Source: Ceratodon purpureus (taxonomy: Eukaryota; Streptophyta; Bryopsida; Pseudoditrichales; Ditrichaceae). From it: 64,000 nt of DNA. The stretch covers positions 53,024,763-53,088,762 of the forward strand of contig CM026426.1 in the NCBI GenBank assembly GCA_014871385.1, given 5' to 3'. Under the pieces are notes generated by a model, which did not search any database, was not told where the DNA came from, and saw only the letters and a list, made by a program, of their open reading frames with translations. The translations under genes and the position numbers were made by a program. Below, piece by piece: positions 15,001 through 26,049 of this stretch (its first letter is position 1; every line of letters begins with the position of its first letter).

Positions 15001-18000
15001 ACATTTCAGTAGTTCTACTTTATCTCTATAATAATGGATTGCATACTTAAAAATCCAAAATATTTGTATTTGATGTGACAATATGTAAAACATGCACTAT
15101 CCAAACAATTTGTAGTTCAATGACCTATTACTATTGAAGACTACATTCAAAAGTTATTTTAATATTCCCAATAGATTCTAGTAACAAACAAATTTTATCC
15201 ATTCATCCATTTATCTTAATTCCAAACCTTAATCCTAAGCCCTAAATTTCTGAAGTTGTTCTTGATATTAAGAAGCTCATTAATATCTTGAATTTAGAGT
15301 GTTAAGTGATAATTCTTTTGCAAACTTTATTTGATGTGACTTGCTTTGTTTTCAGCCATCCATGATTTTGATACGCTAAGAATTCAATGATTTGACTTGT
15401 CTACCATATTTCATTTATACGATTTGTTAAGTCATAGAATATGGAAATTGCTCTTCTAATCCTTTATGTTATTACACAATATGGACATTGTAGTTTGGTA
15501 ACAATTATGTTGCATTCCAAAAAGGATGTTGATGGTATTAATAGAATAGATTTTTTGAGGGATAAATTCGTTTCCAAAGTATCACCTTTTGAATTTTGAG
15601 TATTGAAAACAACAATTCATGGATTAGAGTTTATTATGAAGTCACCTTGATTTTTCACACAAGACCGATAATCTGGTTACATTGTGTTATTGGTTTTCAT
15701 ATCGTGTAGAGACATAGAGGGGTCTAGTTGTGTCACTATATTTATAGTGTGATATTTGCATTATAGTCGTGATGTAAATATAAAAGACACAAAATACGAT
15801 TTTGAATATCATATACATTGTGCATAACTTTTACGTAATACTATAAAAAAAAATATCATCTTCATCTATTACCCATGTCAAAGAAACTCGAATTTCATGA
15901 CTTATAGAAACCATCACACGTCCATTATTTGATTTTGAAATAAGGAAGACTTCACTTAACTTTAGAATTGATGAAAACCGTTTGTGTTTATTGGAACCAT
16001 CAAGGAAAGAACCACCAGCTCAAAACATCAATTAAATTTGCCGCTATGTCAAAGTTTCGTACGTGTATCTTTTTTTTATTTTTTATTTTTTGATTTTTTT
16101 AAATTTTTTTTTTGTACGCAATATAATGATAACACTAGTTAATAAACACATTTCAGTAGTTCTACTTTATCTCTATAATAATGGATTGCATACTTAAAAA
16201 TCCAAAATATTTGTATTTGATGTGACAATATGTAAAACATGCACTATCCAAACAATTTGTAGTTCAATGACCTATTACTATTGAAGACTACATTCAAAAG
16301 TTATTTTAATATTCCCAATAGATTCTAGTAACAAACAAATTTTATCCATTCATCCATTTATCTTAATTCCAAACCTTAATCCTAAGCCCTAAATTTCTGA
16401 AGTTGTTCTTGATATTAAGAAGCTCATTAATATCTTGAATTTAGAGTGTTATGTGATAATTCTTTTGGAAACTTTATTTGATGTGACTTGCTTTGTTTTC
16501 AGCCATCCATGATTTTGATACGCTAAGAATTCAATGATTTGACTTGTCTACCATATTTCATTTATACGATTTGTTAAGTCATAGAATATGGAAATTGCTC
16601 TTCTAATCCTTTATGTTATTACACAATATGGACATTGTAGTTTGGTAACAATTATGTTGCATTCCAAAAAGGATGTTGATGGTATTAATAGAATAGATTT
16701 TTTGAGGGATAAATTCGTTTCCAAAGTATCACCTTTTGAATTTTGAGTATTGAAAACAACAATTCATGGATTAGAGTTTATTATGAAGTCACCTTGATTT
16801 TTCACACAAGACCGATAATCTGGTTACATTGTGTTATTGGTTTTCATATCGTGTAGAGACATAGAGGGGTCTAGTTGTGTCACTATACTTATAGTGTGAT
16901 ATTTGCATTATAGTCGTGATGTAAATATAAAAGACACAAAATACGATTTTGAATATCATATACATTGTGCATAACTTTTACGTAATACTATAAAAAAAAA
17001 TATCATCTTCTTCTATTACCCATGTCAAAGAAACTCGAATTTCATGACTTATAGAAACCATCACACGTCCATTATTTGATTTTGAAATAAGGAAGACTTC
17101 ACTTAACTTTAGAATTGATGAAAACCGTTTGTGTTTATGGGAACCATCAAGGAAAGAACCACCAGCTCAAAACATCAATTAAATTTGCCGCTATGTCAAA
17201 GTTTCGTACGTGTATCTTTTTTTTATTTTTTATTTTTTGATTTTTTTAATTTTTTTTTTGTATGCAATATAATGATAATACTAGTTAATAAACACATTTC
17301 AGTAGTTCTACTTTATCTCTATAATAATGGATTGCATACTTAAAAATCCAAAATATTTGTATTTGATGTGACAATATGTAAAACATGCACTATCCAAACA
17401 ATTTGTAGTTCAATGACCTATTACTATTGAAGACTACATTCAAAAGTTATTTTAATATTCCCAATAGATTCTAGTAACAAACAAATTTTATCCATTCATC
17501 CATTTATCTTAATTCCAAACCTTAATCCTAAGCCCTAAATTTCTGAAGTTGTTCTTGATATTAAGAAGCTCATTAATATCTTGAATTTAGAGTGTTATGT
17601 GATAATTCTTTTGGAAACTTTATTTGATGTGACTTGCTTTGTTTTCAGCCATCCATGATTTTGATACGCTAAGAATTCAATGATTTGACTTGTCTACCAT
17701 ATTTCATTTATACGATTTGTTAAGTCATAGAATATGGAAATTGCTCTTCTAATCCTTTATGTTATTACACAATATGGACATTGTAGTTTGGTAACAATTA
17801 TGTTGCATTCCAAAAAGGATGTTGATGGTATTAATAGAATAGATTTTTTGAGGGATAAATTCGTTTCCAAAGTATCACCTTTTGAATTTTGAGTATTGAA
17901 AACAACAATTCATGGATTAGAGTTTATTATGAAGTCACCTTGATTTTTCACACAAGACCGATAATCTGGTTACATTGTGTTATTGGTTTTCATATCGTGT

Positions 18001-18322
18001 AGAGACATAGAGGGGTCTAGTTGTGTCACTATATTTATAGTGTGATATTTGCATTATAGTCGTGATGTAAATATAAAAGACACAAAATACGATTTTGAAT
18101 ATCATATACATTGTGCATAACTTTTACGTAATACTATAAAAAAAAATATCATCTTCTTCTATTACCCATGTCAAAGAAACTCGAATTTCATGACTTATAG
18201 AAACCATCACACGTCCATTATTTGATTTTGAAATAAGGAAGACTTCACTTAACTTTAGAATTGATGAAAACCGTTTGTGTTTATTGGAACCATCAAGGAA
18301 AGAACCACCAGCTCAAAACACC
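1..18322. repeat. Tandem satellite array, ~1.12-1.15 kb monomers
   Basis: Head-to-tail copies of one AT-rich unit are seen directly. Taking the start as the AATATAAAAGACAC motif, units begin at 1, 1128, 2253, 3378, 4501, 5622, 6747, 7872, 8994, 10140, 11284, 12409, 13530, 14655, 15777, 16924 and 18070. Sixteen are complete (1121-1147 bp) and the last breaks at 18322. The array enters from the left edge, so its full size is unknown. Copies are nearly identical; most length variation lies in a T-rich tract about 290 bp into each unit and in a 7-9 base A-run near position 70. Three subtypes can be told apart by shared variants (see findings). Short ORFs of 60-75 codons recur in each unit, but their frame changes with T-tract length, so I do not treat them as genes. 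No tRNA, rRNA or transposase similarity is seen in the monomer. Such arrays are usual for centromeric, subtelomeric or knob DNA; which one applies here cannot be told. Confidence 0.97.
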
Positions 18323-18399
18323 TAGGGTTAGTAAATCGAGGGAGTTACTTTTTGCCAGGTGAGCATATCCCGCTGTTTTTCATTCCACGTTGGAGTTTA

Positions 18400-19075
18400 C
18401 GTGGATATTTCCCTCCATTGTCCATTCCACGTCAGATATTGTGTGGCAGTTGACGCGGCACTTGATTTCAACGGTTGAGATGGTGACACGTGTCATGATC
18501 AAGGATCGGAGAATATTCTTGAATGCGTTTACGGTGTCGGGTTCCCTATGTTTATAGAAACGGTTTTTGTTGACGGTTTTTGTGTGTTTACGTAAACGTA
18601 GTGTGGACGTTCAGTATAACGTGTTTGGACGCTGAGAAACGCATGTGTCACGTATTTGAATGCGTTTTAGTGAACGCATGTAGACGGAAGTTGACGTTCG
18701 CAGTGTCAACTCTTTGTGACATCAAAGTGGAATTCGGATGATCACTGAAACGCGATTTAATGTTTATCCAGACGCATTGCTCATGATCATTGTGACACAT
18801 ACAAACACTATTAAACGTGAGCAATAATGTTCTGTAACGCAAGAGAACGTCATTCAAAACGCAAACAAAGCGTCAATTAAAACACAATTAAATACTCTGT
18901 AACATACAATTCAACGCTCTGTAACACACAAATGATACGCGGTGTAACACAGAATTCAACGCTATGTAACACACGGTTAAACGCTTTGTAACACAAAATG
19001 AAACACGTTATAACGTCGTTAAGAACGTGCACATCACATTTAGAAATATGCATATAAAGAGCAGTAAACGGAGCA
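18400..19075. repeat. Left subterminal repeat block of the CACTA element
   Basis: At 18879-19000 a ~22-bp motif recurs in tandem, roughly TTCAACGCTCTGTAACACAC, five times with small changes (TCTGTAACA, GGTGTAACAC, TATGTAACAC, TTTGTAACAC variants). Scattered related words (AACGC, TTAAACG, TCCACGT) run from 18380 onward. In En/Spm, subterminal motifs like these are the binding sites of the TNPA protein; that role here is inferred. Confidence 0.75.
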
Positions 19076-19431
19076 TGGGTGTAAGAATGTGCACTTCACT
19101 GTGCGCGCAAAGAAGTGTGCTACAATATGAAAAAAATTAGATTGCATTTAAAACAATACGGATACAGTGATGTGCAAAATCAAATACACGAGAACCTAAA
19201 GGCTACCTCCTGAACGTAGATGCGTACAGCTTTCTACCAAAATCAATGGATCCACCTCCTGGAGATGCGGTCGAGCCTTCCAACAAAGCAAATCGAGTGT
19301 ACATCCCGAGAGACATGCTCAATTCTTCTTGATCTGCGTGGCCAACATAATCAAGGCAACGGTGAGGTCACTGCAACATATCAGCCAAACAACCACATGT
19401 AATGGAAAAGGATCATTGAGCGCATACCCGT

Positions 19432-22400
19432 TTAAATCATTTTACCGGCAGTGCCGCTTTCTGTGCCGGCAACTTCACCGAACCTCCACCTTCTTCTTGT
19501 ATACACAACTGCGTCATCATCAGGGTAGAGGAAAGAAATGGCCTGGAGCAACGCCTTCAAATGGGATCTGCTTTTCTGCTCAAATCGTGATTCGGATGCC
19601 CGAGACCGTAGACGAATGAAGCGCTCCTGCGTTTTGGAAAACACTGCCCCTATGCTTGCATCAAAACCCATACTGCACTAGAGGAGAACACTGTCTAAAG
19701 TAACGCTGTTTAACGCAGTTTAACGCACATGTTATCCGAGGGTGACATACACGTTAAACCGCGTCAAACATTACTTGTGCATAAGAAAGGGAGTGAGAGA
19801 ACTGACCTGTGGTTTGTTGTTAAATGCAACTTTCTTAGGCAACTTCCTTGTATCCTCCTTCGGCTTCTGATTCTGTGGAGGAGACTTGGCCGGTTCCTTC
19901 ATTGGGGACTTGAGTTTCTTTGCACCAGCTCGTGTTGTTGCTCTTCCATGTGATGCCGCGTTGGTGGCGTTGGAGTCAGGAGCGGCCGTAGTGACGTCAA
20001 CAGCGCCTACCACTGCCCTCGGTGCTTCTTCAACTGGGGCGTCCAGGAGTCTCATGTCCGTCGCAGGCCAGCGAATGAACCAGCCTATGGCCTGATTCAT
20101 AGAGAGGACGTTTTCATCCTCCACTGGACACTGAAGCTCGTGGTCATCTTTGAGGCTGGACTGCACCTGGACGGAGAACTCATCATCTTCTATGGTCATG
20201 CAATGGATAGACTCTCCAGGTAGTCCATGCAACACTCCTGCTCCAACAACTTCGGACTCGGGGTCGTCACGAGGTTTGCTCAACAATTGAACCGCCACTC
20301 CTTTCGCAAATCCACCCTACAATACAAACAAGGCATTAAGTGAACTAACAAAGACTACTATGTGGCACACATGTGTAGACTGTCTCCCTCAAACCCCATG
20401 TAACTTTAAACGCAACTTCATGCCACTTTAAACGCAAGGTCATGTCAATTAAAACGCAAGGTCACGTCATTCGAAACACAATGTCACGTCATTACGAACA
20501 CAAAGTCCTGTCATTTGAAACGCAATGTACTGTCATCCAAAACGCAACTAATATCGTCTAAAAAGTGGTCTACAGATTTAGTGGCAGAGTTCCTACCGAG
20601 TAGACACTAGGCTAGTAACATAGCTAACTCAAACATGATGGACTTCAGATACTGCAGAAACCAATGCTTGCCCATTTAGACAGTTCAAACATCCTACTAA
20701 ATTATAGAAGAAACTTAAACCATCTCATACTTGATCTTGAGCAGCAGAGTCAGTGGACAGCTGTGCCATCGGCTCCACAACCTGGTGCTCGTTTGGTGTT
20801 TCAGAGGGGACCTTCTCCTCCTCGGGTGCCTGTGTCATAGAGTTGAAGTCAAGCAAGTCTTTGTCGACATTTTGGGCAGTGGGGGTTGGGGCGCTTTCTC
20901 CACCCTCGGTACCTAGATTCTTGACGTCCTCGGTGTCGGTGTCCGTGGTCGCCCCCTCCGAAGCGTCATCGTGCATGGCCGCCCCCTCCCCTGCCTCGGT
21001 AGCTGCTTCGGCGACCTTCTTACCTGTCACCAACTCCGGGTCCACCTCCTCCTCTGGCTCCATGCCTGTGCCTTCAAGAGCCTCCCCCGACTCTGTGCGG
21101 CCCTCTGAGGCCGCCGCCGTCCCTAGGTCTTCCAACAGACCCGTGTCCTCTTTACTCTCCACCGTCCTTCTCTTGGTGCTCTTCTCCCTGGCTGCTGTCC
21201 TCCTCTTCTTCTCCTTCGGCTTGGTCACGTGTTGAAGCTTGGCGTGTAACTGGTAGAGCATGTCCTCTACTTTCTTCAATTTCTCGTCTTGGGCCGCACA
21301 CAAGTCCTCAAGCTTCTCCATCCTCCCACGGTCATAGTCACGACTTTCTGCTGCCTTCTGCTTCTTCACTAGTAAGGCTTCCTCTCTCTCACGTTTCCTC
21401 ATGGCCTTCACCTCATTTGCAATTTCCTCGTCCGTTGGCTTCCGACCAAGCTGAATACTCTGCACAAGAGTCCCACATTCCGTCCATTTCTCTCCCATAG
21501 TCATTTCAGTAGCAACAACCATGACAAGCCATGTCACATAGAACTCATAGAGAACGTTAATTCATGGAAGATTAGAACTCAGTCACATGACGAACCGGTC
21601 ACATGCGTTTATTATGACACAAAAACATGTTTATTTAAACGTGCTGTGACACAAGTAAACAGGTCAAGTTAAACGTCTCTTAACATCCCTTTCCTACCAA
21701 TTGACGACTCTCAAAACACATCAATCTGGAATTCAGAAGTCAAAGTGACAAGATGGAAAGTGGGAAACTTACCAATGCCGACACGGCCGCTAAGGACTGC
21801 GTCCAGTTGTTACCATTCTTCGACGGCCTCCCAAGAGATATGCTCGACATCATGAGCGACTTCTCCTGCACTGCTGGGTCGTCTTTCAGTTCCACTAACT
21901 TCTCCCAATGCTCGAGAGCTATGTTAGCCGCCGGAGCATGTCCCTGCTTGATGAGCTGGTTGAGTTGGTATTTGACCCGTGTCACGCACCTCGACATCCG
22001 GGTGTTGAACCAGCTCTCACTCAGTTCGTTTTTCTCGCCGTAGAACTCGAATTCAGCCCGCACTCTTTGAAGCAACGCCCTCTTTGCCGCCACCGTCTGT
22101 CCGTGCCAGCAGGGAGTGGCGGTCGGATCTAACCGTCTTGCAAACTTCTGGAGCTCCCTGGCCAACGTTGGCTCGTGGGGGCCCACCGGCTTCCCTCGAC
22201 GGTCTAGCTTAATGCGCAGCGGCTCTTTTGGGTGGTCATCCTCTTCCTCCTCTTGATCCTCCATGTCTTCTTCTTCCTCCATGTCTTCATCCTCAAACTC
22301 TTCCTCTTCCTCCATCTCTTCATCCTCGAACTGCTCCTGTGATGCAGACCCGGAGCTGCGCTTGGCCGACGTAGTCCCAGCCCGTGGCGGTCCTTTTCCT

Positions 22401-23050
22401 TTGTTGCCGTGGATGACGTGCCCAGAGGATGTGTCCGTGCTGGCAGCGTGCCATGGAGGAGTAAGATCGTCACTGTAGGATAGCGAATGTCTGCCCGGGG
22501 ATTTAGCCGGTATCCTCCTCATGTACCCTACAGTGAAGAAATAGGTTTAGTAGTTACTAGGTAGCTTGGATTCACATTCAGAACACACAGAATTAGAAGG
22601 TCACGTAACTGTAAATCAGAACTTGACCAAGCTACAACCACAACCATACCATCCAAACCGAGAGAGTGCCACATTTTCAAACCACACATAAGTGCACTGC
22701 CAAGTATCTGTCATTAGAAACGCAAATCCATGTCAATTAAAACAGAGGGTCATGTCAAGAAGAACGCAAGGTCACGTACCTGTCGTTAGAAACCCGAAAC
22801 CACAATCATTTGGAGGATTAGCCGGTCGGGATCATAAAGACAGAAGAGAAGAATACAAAAAAATCCAGGTCATACAGAGTAGAGAGGAGAGAGTAACAAT
22901 ACGACATCATTCAGTTAATGAAGTGCTGAAAGCCATAAAACAAAAGGAAAAGAAAAGTAAAAGCCACAAAGAGAAGGACAAAATCTGAAACAACAGAGAT
23001 CAGAAACGAAATGGGAGGCGGAGCAAAAGGTGAAGTGATGTGAGAAAAAG

Positions 23051-23102
<52 letters not shown>

Positions 23103-24980
23103 AAAATAGAAAATGAAGTGCTGAAAGCCAAAAAAAAAAAAGGAAAAGAAAAGTAAAAGCCATATAGAAGAGGAAAAAATCTGAAACAACAGAATCAGAA
23201 ACGAAATGGGAGACGGAGCAAAAGGTGAAGTGATGTGAGAAAAAGAAAAAAAAAAAAAAAAAAAAGAAAGAAATGAGCAAAATAGAAAAGGGACAACATC
23301 TGAAACAACGGAGATCAGAAACGAAGTGGGAGGCAGAGCAAAAGGTGAAGTGACGAAAGAAAAAAAAAAAATAAAAATAAAAAATAAAAAATAAAATAAA
23401 AAAGGGCAAGATAGAAAAGGAGCAACATCTGAAACAACGGAGATCAGAGGAGACGGAGCAAAAGGTGAAGTGACGAAAGAAAAAAAAAAAAAACCAAAAA
23501 AAATAAAATAAAAAAAAATTGCAAGATAGAAAAGGAGCAACATCTGAAACAACGGAGATCAGAAACGAAATGGGAGATGGAGCAAAAGGTGAAGTGACGA
23601 AAGAAAAAAAAAAACAAAAAAAAATAAAAATAATAAAAAATGGCAAAATAGAAAACGAACAACATCTGAAACAACGGAGATCAGAAACGAAATGGGAGAC
23701 GGAGCAAAAGGTGAAGTGATGATAGAAAAAAAAAAAAAAAAAGGAAATAGAGGAGGAACAAGCTCCGAAAGTACAGAGATCAGACATAGAAGAAGAGGCC
23801 GCTTAAAAAATGTAGTGAAGAACGCCAAAAAGAAAAAAAATTAAAAAAACAAGAAGGGAGCAAAATAGGAGAGAGAAGAAGAGAATACATGAGAAGTGAA
23901 GAAACGAAATAGACCTCAAGAACTAAACTTCTATAGAAACCAGACACGACAAGAAGACATGGAGGTATGACATCGCGTTTCCAGTGACGTTGAATCTGAC
24001 ATTCTAGTGCGTGTTTCATGACGTTGCGTCACGTTTAGGAAGACACTCCATCACGTTTCAGATAACGCACTATCACGTTTCAGATGACGCACTATCACGT
24101 TTCCTAGACACGAATGACCACACAGTTGAATAAACGCATTGGGAGAAGCACAGAGGTTTACGGTTTCAATACTGTGCAATTCCCACAAGGAAGGGGGCAC
24201 GTGCGTAACAACTTACCTGCAGGTTTGCGTGGTTGAGGTGCTGGTGAACCCCTACCACCTCCAGTGTGTGCGTTCTTGGGAGGACGCATTGCTTCACTAG
24301 CCTCTGAGTCCATCCAAGACGGCTCCACGCGCCCACGGCCTCCCTGACTGCGACTCCTCTTTCGTCCCCTCCTACCGTCGTCCTCCCACTCCTCCATCGC
24401 TGATCGTCTCACCCTGTCCCCGGAAAGAGCTGCTCGCAGCGCTCGGACTGAAGTAGAATTGGGTCTACAATAAACCCTAGAAGGTCGCTGCCGCCACGCT
24501 TCAAACAACTCCTTGCTCTGTTTGCGGGTCTATGAACAGAGGAAGGCAATTGGAGATCAAACTGACTAGTACTCTAGGTCTAGGGTTTTAAGAGTCGCTC
24601 AGGGCAATTGGAGAGAATACATGAGAGAACTCGAATTAAGATACTGGGGGGAGACTTACTAGAGCTTTAAGAGTTGTTGGCGGTGCTGCAGAAGGAGTCA
24701 CCTCGAGAGTTGGGCGCCGCCGCGTGCTTCGGCGTGGCACAGAGTTGAACTCCTCCGATTGCTGTCTCCCCCGATCGCGATTCGAGGCTGGAGCACTGGA
24801 TGACTTGATGGAGGAACCTGCACGAGCAATAGGAAACAGTGAGTTGCAGAAGTCCTGATCCTGAAACCCTGCCTCCCTCAAACGCAATGCCACCTCGATC
24901 TTGTTCCTCGTAATACTCTCATCACGTAGCTGTTCGTAGTGAGGAACTGAATTAGCCGCCTCCATGTCTGCAGGGATCAT
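19432..24980 (-). CDS. TNPA/Ptta-type CACTA accessory protein, six exons, ~985 aa
   Basis: Six exons join without a stop: 24980-24660, 24529-24217, 22527-21773, 21543-20731, 20316-19807 and 19677-19432. All junctions are GT-AG and phases agree (0, 1, 0, 0, 0), which is strong evidence for a real spliced gene. Residues ~212-463 (exon 3) hold a Glu/Asp-rich stretch, then a segment like the plant Ptta/En/Spm (Transposase_24) domain, with CWHGQTVAAKRALLQRVRAE and a later Arg-rich RMSRCVTRVKYQLNQL run. Exon 4 (~464-734) has a charged predicted coiled coil and basic KEKKRRT patches. Exon 5 (~735-904) begins GGFAKGVAVQLL and carries AIGWFIRWP, resembling a domain common in plant transposon-derived proteins (DUF8039-like). 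By analogy it would bind the subterminal repeats and assist transposition in the nucleus. I chose the first ATG, at 24980; the frame stays open further upstream. A weak donor (GCCG/GTAAAA) near the stop leaves the C-terminus uncertain. It may still be a non-functional copy. Confidence 0.72.
20395..20545. repeat. ~20-22-bp motif array in intron 4 of the TNPA-type gene
   Basis: Six or seven imperfect copies of GTCATTTGAAACGCAA-like words stand about 20-22 bp apart between exons 5 and 4. The same words recur at 22700-22800 (intron 2), 25140-25235 and 25855-25990 (between the two genes), and related ones in the Tnp2 introns. They look like the element's subterminal motifs placed internally. Confidence 0.75.
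22920..23790. repeat. A-rich minisatellite, ~105-130-bp units, in intron 2 of the TNPA-type gene
   Basis: Six units begin with CTGAAACAACRGAGATCAG-like sequence at about 22985, 23180, 23300, 23427, 23544 and 23667. Each continues GGAGACGGAGCAAAAGGTGAAGTGA and then runs into a poly-A or A-rich stretch of 15-55 bases. A related half unit (GAAGTGCTGAAAGCC...) occurs at 22919 and 23114. Long phenylalanine-rich open frames on the minus strand here are translations of the A-runs and are not genes. On the transcribed (minus) strand the intron would be strongly U-rich. Confidence 0.9.
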
Positions 24981-26049
24981 CACGACCAATTGCGAATGAC
25001 GGCCGCCATAAGTGAGGTGGAGTAGAGGGCCCTATTTCCGTGACGGCGGCGGTGACCAGGTAATTCTTCCCTATTTCCATGACTGCATTCAGAACTCTGA
25101 GCCTTTGTGTGCCGTTAACAGAAACGTGTTATAACGTGAGTTTTTGTCATTTGAAACGCAACGCACGGTCATTAGAAACGCGATGTAATGTTTTTTGAAA
25201 CAAGATGAAACGTCATTTGGAACGCAATTATAATAGGAGAACAACTAACTCAACTATCACTCACAATCTCTGTCTTTTTTTTTATCTCAATGCATGTCCT
25301 GTCCATGCACAATCATGTGCATGTTTTTTGGTTTGTAATATATGCGTGCACCCATGGAATGTTCAGTAGTACTTCATCTGCTCATAATCTATCATCCGCA
25401 AGACATATCCGATTTGGTGACTTAGCTCTAATAGTGTTTGACTCGTAGTATCAGAATGAAATCGCAGCACTGAGTTTGTTATTTGTGAACTGAAGAGTCT
25501 AAAGTCCTGAATTAGAATGAGTTCTCAGGCAACAATTACTGAATTTATACTAACACGGAGCTTTAACTCTGCAGCTTATGCGGTTGTTTTAGGTCGGTCT
25601 TCAAGAAGTCCTCCGAAGTGGACAAGGATAACATCATTCAGTTGCAAAGAGCTTGAGCAGTAAGGTTTGATCATCCAGATCCTTCAAAGGATGTATTATA
25701 TAACATCTGTGCCATATGTTTAGGGACAGTTGAAATAATCTCTATGTTCTCATAATTGACTTTTGACAACTTCATGGACAAATCTTCACGTGAACCATAA
25801 AAATGAACTTTGCTACCACACTTGATGTATAAAGAAAAGTTAGAATAAAGTCAGGATACAACGTCATCTGAAACAACGTACAACGTCATCTGAAACAAGA
25901 TACAGCGTCATCTGAAACGTTGATGAACGTCCTCTGAAACAAGAGAGAATGTCAACTGAAACGTTACTGAACGTCATCTGAAAATACACATTAACATCAG
26001 TAAACCCATGAACAGAAATTGCTAACCTGTGTTTGCCTTGCGTGCAGCC
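24981..26049. promoter_or_regulatory. Shared upstream region between the two divergent CACTA genes
   Basis: About 1.07 kb separates the ATG of the minus-strand gene from the ATG of the plus-strand gene, so it must hold both promoters; this is inferred from layout. It contains two clusters of the element's own motif (GTCATTTGAAACGCAA-like at 25140-25235; ACGTCATCTGAAAC-like, six or more copies, at 25855-25990). No clear TATA box can be assigned. A GTGCAG/CC step at 26042-26048 could be the acceptor of a 5' leader intron just before the ATG. Confidence 0.5.

Noticed and set aside
18319..18322. CACC...GGTG as certain CACTA termini
   Set aside because: The same CACC occurs in intact satellite units at this place, the inner bases of the two ends match poorly, and no 3-bp duplication is seen, so I give the boundary as uncertain.
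20731..21235. Plus-strand ORFs at 20731-20916 and 20753-21235
   Set aside because: They are antisense shadows of exon 4 of the minus-strand gene, Ser-rich because the true strand is Glu/Lys-rich.
22911..23828. Long Phe-rich minus-strand ORFs (up to 290 codons)
   Set aside because: They are translations of the A-run minisatellite on the other strand, overlap each other in three frames and lie in an intron.
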